Shown: positions 55,801-64,000 of the stretch, piece after piece | Layout of the letters: each line of letters begins with the position of its first letter | How positions within the stretch are numbered: position 1 is the stretch's first letter | Source: Ignatzschineria ureiclastica | GTDB taxonomy: Bacteria; Pseudomonadota; Gammaproteobacteria; Cardiobacteriales; Wohlfahrtiimonadaceae | Direction: 5' to 3' | Length of the DNA stretch: 64,000 nt | Assembly (NCBI RefSeq): GCF_003121845.1 | Contig: NZ_QEWQ01000001.1 | Span: forward strand, 1 to 64,000 | Program-made: the position numbers and the translations under genes | Notes under the pieces: generated by a model | The model's input: only the letters and a program-made list of their open reading frames with translations | The model's database searches: none | Told to the model about the DNA's origin: nothing

Positions 55801-58800
55801 ACTAATCCGGTTCCAAGATTACGCAGACGATTGACATTAGCTTGAGCCTCTTGCGCAATATTAACAGTGCCGGCATATTCGCTATTATTACCTAAGAGAT
55901 TAATCTCACCACTATTTAAGTTAAGCGCATGATTGCTATCTTTCCCGGTAAGATTATTGGCAAAGTCGCCACCACCATTGATATCAATGCTATTAGCGCC
56001 GAGTAGATTGAGATTCCCTTTACCAAGCGCATCTGCGTTTGCCAATGTTGCGGTTACCTCTTCACCGAGATTGATTGCAGCGGTGAGATCAGCATTATTT
56101 GAACTCACCGTAAGTGAACCTTGCTCCACATTGAGCGTTGAACTACTATCGCCCTTGATTGCGCCGTCAATCATATTTTTACCATCCTTCAATGATAAAG
56201 TACCACCAGCGAGATCAAGCTTAGAGTCTTTATCAGCCATTAACTGATCCGCTCTCTGCTCAAAGCCGGCAAGATTGAGTATGCCACTTGTGAGCACTAA
56301 TGCACCCTCACTTCCGAGCGCATTATCAGCACCGAGATTAACGGCACCACTCTCAACTGTGGAAGTACCTTGATAATCATTCTGCTTGCCGGTCACAGTA
56401 ATTGCTTTATCGCCGGTATAGGTGAAGCCACCATCGCCGGTTAACTTCACAAAGAGTTTCTGTTCATCAGCACCGCTACTATCGATTTTGATTGACTGAC
56501 CACTATTCGCAGAGAGCGCTTCAAGCCCATAACCTGCGTGAATGCCGATATCATCAGCGACTAATCCCGTATAATCATAGATACCATCGCCGGCAGTTTC
56601 CTGCCCTTTGAGCTGAATATGAATATCCTTCACTTCGGTAATCTCATTACCATTCGCATCAATCAGGGTAATCATCTCTTTATCCCCTGAGGTTTCTCCT
56701 TTGGCAAAGAGCTCACCGAGATTAGCGATATTTTGTTGATCTAATAATCCTTTATCAGTATCAATTTCGGCATTACCTAAGAGCTCTTTATTGTCGATTT
56801 CAACTTTCGTGTCGCCTTGAAGCACAATACCACCGCTTGCAGTGAGGATATTAAACTTCCCATCTTGATCTGTCACTTTTAGGGTGCTGTTATCGAGCTC
56901 AAGCGAACCGACAGTAATATCTTGCAGAACAGTTCCTTGACTGCCATTAGAGAAGTGGAGATTCCCTGTCTTAAGCGCATTTTGAGCGCCATTATCTAAT
57001 TTCAAATTGCCATTTTTCACATAGAGATGACCGCTAAAATCACTCTTATTTTCATTTGTAAATTGGATATTGGCAGGATTTTTAACATCCCCTCTTTCTA
57101 CCGCAACCGTCATCGAACCATTGCCGGAAAGTTGATAGTTTGCACTATAATCCTCGTGTCGTTTAATGACCCAATTCGCTTTCTCACCGAGAGCTACAAG
57201 ACCAGTAAAGTACTGATGTGAGCCATTTGCCGCTATCTCACTATCTGTTAAAGTAATTATCCCTTTGCCTTTAAAAACGTTAATCAAATCACCATTTGCA
57301 CCTTCTTTAAAGGCTAAATCTCCGGCAATCCCGATCACTCCAGTTCCTAAGTTATTCAGTGCATTGACATTTGCTGTCGCTTTTTCAGCAATATTGATAG
57401 CGCCGGCATAGTCAATGTTATCCGCCCTTAAGTCGACCGCTTCTTTGCCATCATTCTCATTGATATTGAGCGTATTAGTAGCATCGCCGGTGAGTTTATT
57501 GGCAAAGTAACCACCACCATTGAGGTTAATCGTGTTACCACCCTGATTCAGCGCAATAGTGCTTGCCCCTAAACCATCAGCTTTTGCAAGATTCAATTCT
57601 ACATTTTTACCAAGATCCACACTGCTTTGAAGCTCACTATTGCTTGAATTAACATTCACAGTCCCTTGGTTAATATTGAGCTTAGAATCTTGATGAGTGC
57701 CTAATAGTGATCCAGCAATAATCGATGCTTTATCATCTAAGAGCGTTAATGTACCTTTGTTAAGGTTAAGAGTCGAGCCTTCGTTAAGATCGAGCTTGCT
57801 GACCTTTTGGGCATATTGATCAAGATCGAGCTTCGCTCCTTTCCCGGCTTCAGTTGTCAGCGTTAACGCTCCTTGCTGACCAAAAATATTGTCACTTTTT
57901 GCGGTAATATTCGCGCCCATTATCTGGGTATCACCTTGATAATCATTGGCAAAGCCATCGATTACAATCGCTTTATCCCCTTTAAAGATAAATCCGCCTA
58001 TACCGGTTAATTTTGCTCGAAGGATATTGAATGTAGTGGTATTCTCATTCGTTGAATTCACTTCAATATTCTTATCTTCAAAAGCATTCAGCACCGCTAA
58101 ACCGTAATTGAAATGAATGCCATCATCATCGGGACGAAGTCCATTAAAGCCAAACAATGCAGTTCCACTCCCATCTTTTAAGTCTTGGGAACTCATTGGA
58201 ACATCTTTCGCTTCAATCAAGTTTCCATCTTTATCGGCAAGGAAAATCGCACCATTTTTCTTATCTACTTGACCTTTAACAACTGTTTCACCCGAAATAC
58301 CATATTGTTGCTCAATAAAGGAGAGCGATTCTAATTTCTCAAGTGCATCTTCGTCGAATTCTTTACGCACAATGGAATCTGCCGAGTCAACTTTTATATA
58401 GTTATCTTGCCCAATAAGTGTCACTTTTTCAGAAACAGAGAGGTGATTTAACCGATCCCCATTATTAAACGGGGCAAGATAGAGCGATCCGTTATTAAAC
58501 GTTAGATTTTCTACCTTTTGCCCATCAAGCATGAGATTCGCCTGCCCACCTTTTAAGCCTAAAGAGGCATTAGTGAGAACATCAAAACCTGTTTGATCGA
58601 GTAACAGTTGCCCTTTAGTAACATCAAAGTTTCCTGTAAACGATTTTTCGCCGGCATTTTTAAGCGCAATGATCCCGCCGGCATTCACGATTGCTGTCCC
58701 GTTACCGGAAAGTGCATAGTTGATATCGTAAGGATCTTTTTGGGTTACACTCCATGTTGCTGTTTCACCAAGATTCGCAACACCGGTAAAACCTGCATGA

Positions 58801-61800
58801 TCACCTTTAATATTAAGCTCATTATCGGTTAATGTGACAGTTCCTGCACCTTTTAGCATATTATCGAGATCACCATTGACACCCTCATTGAAGTGTAAGG
58901 TGCCATCAATCCCTAATAGCGCTTCACCTAAGTTATTGAGATTCGTTACATTCGCTTTAGCATTTTCGGCAATATCGAGCGTTCCAGAATAGGCACTATT
59001 ATCACCTAATAAGGTCACATCACTATCTGTTCCTTGAATATTGAGCGCAGCACTGCTATCGCCCATTAACTCATTCGCAAAATTACCACTGCCATTGACA
59101 TTAATAACGCTATTTTCAGCTAAATGGATCTTCCCTTTTCCAAGCGCATCTGCTTTCGCTAGATTAGCAATCACGTGAGAATCTAAATGAACCTTTGAGG
59201 CTAGCTCTGCATTACTCGATGTAACATTTAACGCGCCCTTCTCAACGGTGAGAGAAGATTGATCTGTTCCGCTTAAAGCGCCTTCAAAAGTAGAATCTTG
59301 CTCACCAGTTAAGGTTAAGTGACCACTATTGAGATTGATTGTCGACTCTTCATTTTGCGTTACACTATCAGCGACTTGGGAAAATGCACCTAAATCGAGA
59401 CTGCTAATACCGCTAAAGATCAATGCCCCTTTCTTGCCGAGGGCATTATCTGCGCCGAGCGCGACTTGACCCTCGGCAAAAGTGGAATCTCCTAGGTAAT
59501 CATTATTTTCGCCAGTAACTGTGATCACTTGATCGCCGGTATAGGTAAAGCCCCCTTCGCCGGTAAGCTTCACAAAAAGTTTCTGCTCTTCAGCACCAGC
59601 ACTATCGATTTTGATCGAGTGATCCTTATTTGCCGAGAGCGCTTTGAGTCCATAACCTGCGTGAATACCGATATCATCAGCGACTAATCCCGTATAATCA
59701 TAGATGCCATCGCCGGCAGTTTCCTGCCCTTTGAGCTGAATATGAATATCCTTCACTTCGGTAATCTCATTACCATTGGCATCGATCAGGGTAATCGACT
59801 CTTTATCCCCTGAGGTTTTCCCTTTGGCAAAGAGTTCACCGAGATTAGCCATATTTTGTTGATCTAATAACCCTTTATCGGTATCAATTTCGGCATTGCC
59901 TAAGAGATCTTTATTGTCGATCTCGATTTTTGTCTTTCCTTTAAGGGCAATACCATTCGTTGCGGTGAGAAGATTAAACTTGCCATCGGTTGCAGTGACT
60001 TTCAAAGTACTCTTATCAAGCTCAAGCGATCCCACGATTAAGTCATTCTCAACCGTTCCTTTTGTGCCGGCTAATAGATGAACATTCCCCGTTTTAAGTG
60101 CATAACCTGCTGTGGTATTGAGCACTAAATTGCCTTGATGAACATTGAAATTACCACTGTAGCTCTGATTCTCATTTTCGTTATTGAGGAGAATATTTTG
60201 TTCTGCACCCACATTCATTGTGCCATTGCCTGCAAGGGCATAGTTGATATTGTAATCCCCCGATCGATCGGTCACGGACCAAGTGGCATTCTCAGCGAGA
60301 TTGAGCAGACCTGTAAATTTATCGTGTTCGCCGGTAACATCGAGTTCATTACCATTGAGCGTAATCTCTCCATCACCTTTAAATTGATTATTAAAATTAC
60401 CAGAAGCCTCAGAATTAAAAGCAAGATTACCCGCAACCCCGATAATACCGGTTCCTAAGTTATTAAGCGTATTCACATTCGCTTTAGCGTCTTCAGCAAT
60501 ATTGATCGCGCCGGCATAACCACTATTGTCAGCCACAAGATCAACCGCCACTTTGCCATCATTCGCATTGATATTGAGCGTATTAGTGGCATCGCCGGTG
60601 AGTTTATTAGCAAATTGACCGCCACCATTGAGGTTAATCGTGTTACTACCCTGATTCAGCGCAATAGTGCTTGCCCCTAAACCATCAGCTTTTGCAAGAT
60701 TTAATACCACTTTTGTACCCAGATTCAGAGCACTTTGTAATTCACTATTGCTTGAATTAACATCGACAATACCTTGATTAATATTGAGCTTAGACTTTTG
60801 AGTTCCTTGAAGTGAACCATCAATTGTTGAAGTTTTTGCATCTAAAAGCGTTAAAGTTCCTTTGTTAAGGTTAAAAGTAGAGCCTGCATCAATATTGAAT
60901 GCACTCACCTTCTGCTGGTATTGATCAAGATCGAGTTTTGCCGCGGTACCATCATTGGTTCCAAGAGTTAATGCACCCACATGGCCAAAGATATTGTCAC
61001 TTTTTGCGGTAATATTCGCGCCCATTATCTGGGTATCACCTTGATAATCATTATCAAAACCATCGATTACAATCGCTTTATCCCCTTTAAAGATAAATCC
61101 GCCTATACCAGTTAATTTCGCTCGAAGGATATTGGATGTAGTGGTATTCTCATTCGTTGAATTCACTTCAATATTCTTATCTTCAAAAGCATTCAGCACC
61201 GCTAAACCGTAATTGAAATGAATGCCATCATCATCGGGACGAAGTCCATTAAAGCCAAACAATGCAGTTCCACTCCCATCTTTTAAGTCTTGGGAACTCA
61301 TTGGAACATCTTTCGCTTCAATCAAGTTTCCATCTTTATCGGCAAGGAAAATCACACCATTTTTCTTATCTACTTGACCTTTAACAACTGTTTCGCCGGA
61401 AAGGCCATATTGTTGTTCAATAAAGGAGAGTGATTTCAATTTCTCAAGTGCATCTTCGTCGAATTCTTTACGCACAATGGAATCTGCCGAGTCAACTTTT
61501 ATATAGTTATCTTGCCCAATAAGTGTCACTTTTTCAGAAACAGAGAGGTGATTTAACCGATCCCCATTATTAAACGGTGCAAGATAGAGCGATCCGTTAT
61601 TAAACGTTAGATTTTCTACCTTTTGCCCATCAAGCATCACATTCGCCTGCCCCCCTTTTAAGCCTAAAGAGGCATTAGAGAGTGTGTCAAAACCTGTTTG
61701 ATCCAGTAATAGCTGTCCTTTAGTAACATCAAAATTCCCTGTGAAAGATTTTTCCCCGGCATTTTTAAGCGCAATGATCCCACCGGCATTCACAGTCGCG

Positions 61801-64000
61801 GTTCCATTGCCTGCGAGTGCATAGTTAAGATTATAGTCATCTTTTTGTGTCACATTCCAAAGGGCTTTCTCACCAAGATTTGCAACACCGATAAAACCTG
61901 CGTGATCACCTTTAATGTTAAGCTCATTATCGGTTAATGTGACGGTTCCTGCGCCTTTTAGCCCATTATTAAGATCACCATTGACACCATTATTAAAGTG
62001 TAAGGTACCAGCAACGCCGATCATTCCTGTCCCTAGATTATTCAGCGCCTTAACATTCACTTGCGCTTTATCGGCAATATTGAGTTCACCGGCATACTTA
62101 CTATTATCCGCAGTCAAGGTTACGGCACCATCTGTACCCTTAATATTGAGTTGGTTGGAATGATCCCCTTGCACACGATTGGCAAAATCCCCGGCACCAT
62201 TGATTGTAACTTGATTACTACCCGCAAGCTGAATATCGCCTTTCCCTAAACCATCCGCTTTAGCAAGCGTCGCAGTTGCATTAGATCCAAGATTAATATT
62301 CGCTTCTAGTGTGCCATTACTCGAATTAACAGTTAAAGCGCCTTGATTGAGGTTTAAACTCGAATCTTTTCCGCCTTGTAATTGCCCATCAATCGTACTC
62401 TCTTGATTCGCTGTCAGATTTAATTCACCACTATTGAGGTTGAGTGTTGAGGCTTTATCTACCGAGGTAAAACCAGCACTTTGCGCAAATGTGGCAAGAT
62501 TAAGATTACTCTTATTCTTTAGTAGCAGAGCCCCTTGTTGCCCTAATGCATTTTTAGCGCCTAAATTGACCAGACCATTATCTAATACAGAATCACCAAG
62601 ATAATTATTCTCGCTATTGGTCACTGTTATTAATTTGCTACCGGTATAGGTAAAGCCACCATCTCCAGTCAGTTTAACAAAGAGTTTTTGCTCCGTTGCA
62701 TTGCCACTATTAACCGATACTGATTGACCTTTATTCGCCGAAAGTGTTGTTAAACCGTAGCCAGCGTGAATTCCGGTATCATCAGCCACCAAACGGCTAT
62801 AATCATAAAAGGCGGTTCCTTTATCTTCTTGCCCAACAATCGCTTTAGAGGTTTTTACAACATCGGTAATCGTATTTCCATCGCTATCCACAAGCGTAAG
62901 AGAGTTTTGATCGCCACTCGTTGAACCTAATGCAAAAGTTTCCCCTGTCACCACTTGATTCTGCTGATCAAGCAGAGCGCCACTCGGCTTGATATTATTA
63001 ATTGCTGAAGTTTTTCCTAATAGCTCTTTATTGGAAATCTCAATCTTGTTATCCCCAGTTAAAGTAATGCCCTTAGTTGCCGTAATGAGATTAAATTCAT
63101 TATTGCTATCATTCGTTACTGTTAATTTACTATTATCAAGTGTGAGACTCCCTACAGTTACATCATCTAATACTTTTCCACTACTATCATGACTTGTTAA
63201 AATTAGATTTGCTTTCCCCAAGACGTTTTGGCTCAATTGATCAAGGCTCAATACACCGCGATTGACAGTAAAGTTCCCAGTGAAATCTTGATTCTCTGTC
63301 GTGTTTTTAAAGGTAATTCCTTGCTTCGCACCTCCAGCAGTGATCGCAACATTACCCTTGCCTTGCAGCTGATAACGGAAATCATAGTTAGCAGTTTTGA
63401 CCAAATTCCAGGTAGAATCTTGAGTTGCGACATTGACAATCCCGTTAAAATCACTATGTTTTCCTGTTACTTTAATGTTATTAGCGCCAACATTAATCAA
63501 ACCTCCTGAGCTAATCGTATTATGAAATTCATTCACACTACCATCTTGGAAAGTTAGGGTGGAAGTTGGTCGTATCCAGACAGTCCCTTTTTCCCCAAAA
63601 GCATTATTAGCGGAGACCGTTGCTGTCATCCCTGCCGTAATATCCGTATCCCCTGTAAATCGGTTTTGTGTCTCTGTAAAGTCATTATTCGCTCGTATAG
63701 ACAGCTTACCCGCACCGACTAACTGATTGAGGAATTGACCATCTTCCTTGGTATCAAGCACAGATTCAGCGGCTAAATTTAAGGCGATGGAACCATAAGC
63801 ATCAAGTTTATAAAGCCGGACGATAGATTTGCTACTTCCATTACCGATATTAACAATCCCTTTAAAATCAGGATTTGATGTTTTAGCATTAACGGTGGCA
63901 TTCGTTACATTATAAATCCCAGTACCATCGCCCATAAGGCGTAAATTATCATTAGATGCGGGATTATCCACATTATCAGAACCGATGTTTAGTACACCCC
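52806..64000 (-). CDS. Giant type Va autotransporter, 5' end outside window
   Basis: The frame is open to the window edge and gives at least 3,730 residues, so the signal peptide is not visible. Most of the sequence is a beta-helix passenger with recurring autotransporter-associated motifs (TADNSKYAGELNIA, LLGDNSAYSGTLDIAENAKA) and six units of about 517 residues of two alternating types. It ends with a 17-unit GGNGS-type linker (53746-54000) and a roughly 310-residue beta-barrel (52806-53735). The barrel begins RPETAVYTAGLDTANRLF and shows DPSNRLWTIVGGDFSKAYDRN, with final strand SVSFGLRYNFEK. The passenger has no recognised protease triad or RGD motif. The likely role is adhesion, aggregation or immune interaction, inferred from the family. 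It is convergent with lemA. Confidence 0.95.
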   Translation of the reverse strand, partial: GVLNIGSDNVDNPASNDNLRLMGDGTGIYNVTNATVNAKTSNPDFKGIVNIGNGSSKSIVRLYKLDAYGSIALNLAAESVLDTKEDGQFLNQLVGAGKLSIRANNDFTETQNRFTGDTDITAGMTATVSANNAFGEKGTVWIRPTSTLTFQDGSVNEFHNTISSGGLINVGANNIKVTGKHSDFNGIVNVATQDSTWNLVKTANYDFRYQLQGKGNVAITAGGAKQGITFKNTTENQDFTGNFTVNRGVLSLDQLSQNVLGKANLILTSHDSSGKVLDDVTVGSLTLDNSKLTVTNDSNNEFNLITATKGITLTGDNKIEISNKELLGKTSAINNIKPSGALLDQQNQVVTGETFALGSTSGDQNSLTLVDSDGNTITDVVKTSKAIVGQEDKGTAFYDYSRLVADDTGIHAGYGLTTLSANKGQSVSVNSGNATEQKLFVKLTGDGGFTYTGSKLITVTNSENNYLGDSVLDNGLVNLGAKNALGQQGALLLKNKSNLNLATFAQSAGFTSVDKASTLNLNSGELNLTANQESTIDGQLQGGKDSSLNLNQGALTVNSSNGTLEANINLGSNATATLAKADGLGKGDIQLAGSNQVTINGAGDFANRVQGDHSNQLNIKGTDGAVTLTADNSKYAGELNIADKAQVNVKALNNLGTGMIGVAGTLHFNNGVNGDLNNGLKGAGTVTLTDNELNIKGDHAGFIGVANLGEKALWNVTQKDDYNLNYALAGNGTATVNAGGIIALKNAGEKSFTGNFDVTKGQLLLDQTGFDTLSNASLGLKGGQANVMLDGQKVENLTFNNGSLYLAPFNNGDRLNHLSVSEKVTLIGQDNYIKVDSADSIVRKEFDEDALEKLKSLSFIEQQYGLSGETVVKGQVDKKNGVIFLADKDGNLIEAKDVPMSSQDLKDGSGTALFGFNGLRPDDDGIHFNYGLAVLNAFEDKNIEVNSTNENTTTSNILRAKLTGIGGFIFKGDKAIVIDGFDNDYQGDTQIMGANITAKSDNIFGHVGALTLGTNDGTAAKLDLDQYQQKVSAFNIDAGSTFNLNKGTLTLLDAKTSTIDGSLQGTQKSKLNINQGIVDVNSSNSELQSALNLGTKVVLNLAKADGLGASTIALNQGSNTINLNGGGQFANKLTGDATNTLNINANDGKVAVDLVADNSGYAGAINIAEDAKANVNTLNNLGTGIIGVAGNLAFNSEASGNFNNQFKGDGEITLNGNELDVTGEHDKFTGLLNLAENATWSVTDRSGDYNINYALAGNGTMNVGAEQNILLNNENENQSYSGNFNVHQGNLVLNTTAGYALKTGNVHLLAGTKGTVENDLIVGSLELDKSTLKVTATDGKFNLLTATNGIALKGKTKIEIDNKDLLGNAEIDTDKGLLDQQNMANLGELFAKGKTSGDKESITLIDANGNEITEVKDIHIQLKGQETAGDGIYDYTGLVADDIGIHAGYGLKALSANKDHSIKIDSAGAEEQKLFVKLTGEGGFTYTGDQVITVTGENNDYLGDSTFAEGQVALGADNALGKKGALIFSGISSLDLGAFSQVADSVTQNEESTINLNSGHLTLTGEQDSTFEGALSGTDQSSLTVEKGALNVTSSNAELASKVHLDSHVIANLAKADALGKGKIHLAENSVINVNGSGNFANELMGDSSAALNIQGTDSDVTLLGDNSAYSGTLDIAENAKANVTNLNNLGEALLGIDGTLHFNEGVNGDLDNMLKGAGTVTLTDNELNIKGDHAGFTGVANLGETATWSVTQKDPYDINYALSGNGTAIVNAGGIIALKNAGEKSFTGNFDVTKGQLLLDQTGFDVLTNASLGLKGGQANLMLDGQKVENLTFNNGSLYLAPFNNGDRLNHLSVSEKVTLIGQDNYIKVDSADSIVRKEFDEDALEKLESLSFIEQQYGISGETVVKGQVDKKNGAIFLADKDGNLIEAKDVPMSSQDLKDGSGTALFGFNGLRPDDDGIHFNYGLAVLNAFEDKNIEVNSTNENTTTFNILRAKLTGIGGFIFKGDKAIVIDGFANDYQGDTQIMGANITAKSDNIFGQQGALTLTTEAGKGAKLDLDQYAQKVSKLDLNEGSTLNLNKGTLTLLDDKASIIAGSLLGTHQDSKLNINQGTVNVNSSNSELQSSVDLGKNVELNLAKADGLGASTIALNQGGNTINLNGGGYFANKLTGDATNTLNINENDGKEAVDLRADNIDYAGAINIAEKATANVNALNNLGTGVIGIAGDLAFKEGANGDLINVFKGKGIITLTDSEIAANGSHQYFTGLVALGEKANWVIKRHEDYSANYQLSGNGSMTVAVERGDVKNPANIQFTNENKSDFSGHLYVKNGNLKLDNGAQNALKTGNLHFSNGSQGTVLQDITVGSLELDNSTLKVTDQDGKFNILTASGGIVLQGDTKVEIDNKELLGNAEIDTDKGLLDQQNIANLGELFAKGETSGDKEMITLIDANGNEITEVKDIHIQLKGQETAGDGIYDYTGLVADDIGIHAGYGLEALSANSGQSIKIDSSGADEQKLFVKLTGDGGFTYTGDKAITVTGKQNDYQGTSTVESGAVNLGADNALGSEGALVLTSGILNLAGFEQRADQLMADKDSKLDLAGGTLSLKDGKNMIDGAIKGDSSSTLNVEQGSLTVSSNNADLTAAINLGEEVTATLANADALGKGNLNLLGANSIDINGGGDFANNLTGKDSNHALNLNSGEINLLGNNSEYAGTVNIAQEAQANVNRLRNLGTGLVDIAGKLNFANSTVSGDFKNAFTGDGEIKLNGNTLNVTGMHNEFKGLLTLNEGSTWSVSGTENYNINYALAGSGLIDVTAKETIQILNGDGKDFTGTMNVKKGSLLLDKTAFGVLTDANLGLLGGEADLNVDDQTLANLTFDKGSIYLDPNNSQPGLMNHLKVSGDITLIGDQNFIKVDPNKIPKNPLKLEDVDQKISFLDQQFGENGETLISGNVIVQDNNGVVNPDFEAIFLADKDGKLIESNDVVQSTALIQNDAGKAYYGFNGLKTDDKGIHLNYGLDELEAFKDKNVVVLSNSDNVKTDSRDLRVELVGKGGFIFKGSEAIILSGNENSYTGNTLIDGTSITAGMNNVFGKSGNLTISNKGHFDLSGQSQIVDTLAISDDSTLNINEGDLTVRQSSTLKGGTLLGTAGKLNFVGQTVDDELTIEGSHSVGINTTVQNGRMNIIKDAIYGNGEGTITVADNGLLGGYGAVQGNVLLQGQLNVGSTMSRTTGGPLGDFTIFGDFKAVDGSLIRIASDGKEAGRLIITGNAEGNSSLQVNDIHGQPLTELADGTKKVEVVTIGGKVNTLDLKQQGRVVRGAYDYFLVKEDDGNWWLVNDTGGNGSGGNGSGGNGSEGNGSGGNGSEGNGSGGNGSGGNGSGGNGSGGNGSGGNGSGSNGSGGNGSGGNGSGGNGSGGNGSGSNGDGPILRPETAVYTAGLDTANRLFAHQLSDRNYLDPSNRLWTIVGGDFSKAYDRNKGNKVTVDSFRMMIGGDLIKDQLDENIPITVGLFAAYGHSSIDAKQQRKPNRQDYYYSAKGRSNGFGVGAYVTLGDQLKEGAYFDSYLQYVNFRNKVSGEGLQDETMKIRGFIGSVETGYTWQIDQDIYIQPQGQLTWMGAHMKRMTDHSGTHITGSENNLETRLGVRLFMEKTLENGHKINPYLEVNYYHNSKPFYTSFDGEKAELRGMKNVGEIKAGVEGEVKPGLNLWGGVGYRSGSHSYRDISVSFGLRYNFEK
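53746..54000 (-). repeat. 15-bp minisatellite, 17 units, encoding (G/E)GNGS linker
   Basis: Seventeen 15-base units (plus-strand form CCATTACCGCCAGAT with third-position variants) encode GGNGS, EGNGS or GSNGS pentapeptides immediately before the barrel. Units differ mainly at synonymous sites and in G/E/S swaps. The opposite-strand open frame rich in Pro-Leu-Pro-Glu is only its shadow. Confidence 0.95.
57880..58575 (-). repeat. Near-identical direct repeat, copy 2 (type B core)
   Basis: The partner of 60985-61680. Example differences are GAATGTAGTGG against GGATGTAGTGG near 58030/61135 and CACCCGAAATACCATATTG against CGCCGGAAAGGCCATATTG near 58290/61395. These cause few residue changes (Ile/Leu, Asp/Ala). 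Confidence 0.85.
60985..61680 (-). repeat. Near-identical direct repeat, copy 1 (type B core)
   Basis: About 700 bases that align at a constant offset of about 3,105 bases to 57880-58575 with only scattered substitutions. They encode LIGQDNYIKVDSADSIVRKE through NNGDRL and the GADNIF-type flank. The low divergence compared with the third type B unit suggests recent duplication or gene conversion. Confidence 0.85.

Larger units (their letters stand above)
54900..62900 (-). repeat. Six passenger units of about 1.55 kb alternating type A and type B (3.1-kb super-period x3)
   Basis: Landmarks recur at regular spacing. The type A landmark (IHAGYGL followed by LSANK) lies at about 62.76, 59.65 and 56.53 kb. 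The type B landmark (IHFNYGL or IHLNYGL followed by FEDKN or FKDKN) lies at about 61.21, 58.10 and 54.97 kb. The A-to-B and B-to-A steps are all about 1.55-1.57 kb. A and B share the plan G-I-H-x-x-Y-G-L, then L-x-G-x-G-G-F, then N-x-Y-x-G-x-T/S, so they look like ancient duplicates of one unit later duplicated as pairs. Boundaries are approximate. Confidence 0.9.

Overview
The window looks like chromosome from a low-GC gammaproteobacterium. The evidence is E. coli-like rhlB/trxA synteny, an RF2 gene with the programmed frameshift at the E. coli position, artPIQM order, and complete Ttr (tetrathionate) and rpsF-rpsR-rplI loci. The mix of genes and the AT-rich intergenic regions suggest a member of the Cardiobacteriales (Ignatzschineria/Wohlfahrtiimonas type). 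That is an inference from family resemblance; the partial 16S at the left edge would settle it.

Layout. 1-1.02 kb: 5' end of a 16S rRNA gene reading leftward, with boxA and a P1-type promoter. 1.4-8.8 kb: catalase, a MocR-type PLP regulator, a membrane-anchored Mrr-like nuclease, a HutD-family protein, glmS. 8.9-11.2 kb: xseA and mazG, leftward. 11.2-11.8 kb: an AT-rich gap with DnaA-box-like 9-mers. 11.8-14.8 kb: kdsB-psd and rpsF-rpsR-rplI, rightward. 15.1-23.8 kb: a leftward accessory block (SapC-like protein, two-subunit molybdenum hydroxylase, oxalate decarboxylase, DUF1275 membrane protein, tandem nitrilase-domain protein). 24.3-29.8 kb: an MscS-like protein, tRNA-Ser(GCU) and the artPIQM amino-acid importer. 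30.4-31.7 kb: an overlapping P-loop ATPase/Mth938 pair. 32.6-40.9 kb: a tetrathionate respiration locus, ttrBCA divergent from ttrSR. 41.2-52.7 kb: recQ, MidA-type methyltransferase, a small lipoprotein, rhlB, trxA, prfB-radA, sotB-like efflux gene, lemA. 52.8-64 kb: a giant autotransporter gene whose 5' end lies beyond the window.

Two repeat systems stand out. The first is a 133-175 bp MITE-like element with TATAG ends and about 19-bp imperfect terminal inverted repeats. It is present in four copies plus a 110-bp partial tandem copy, all between genes (23.96, 32.22, 38.10, 43.03 and 43.21 kb). The second is the autotransporter passenger, built from six units of about 1.55 kb that alternate between two types (A-B-A-B-A-B). 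This gives a 3.1-kb super-period with nearly identical DNA between some copies, followed by a 17-unit, 15-bp minisatellite encoding a GGNGS linker before the beta-barrel.

Functionally, the window combines housekeeping genes with anaerobic tetrathionate respiration (Tat-exported molybdoenzyme, FeS subunit, membrane quinol oxidase and its two-component sensor). It adds a second, Tat-exported molybdenum hydroxylase beside an oxalate decarboxylase and nitrilase-like gene, which suggests catabolism of small organic acids, amides or nitriles. The giant surface protein suggests host or biofilm interaction.
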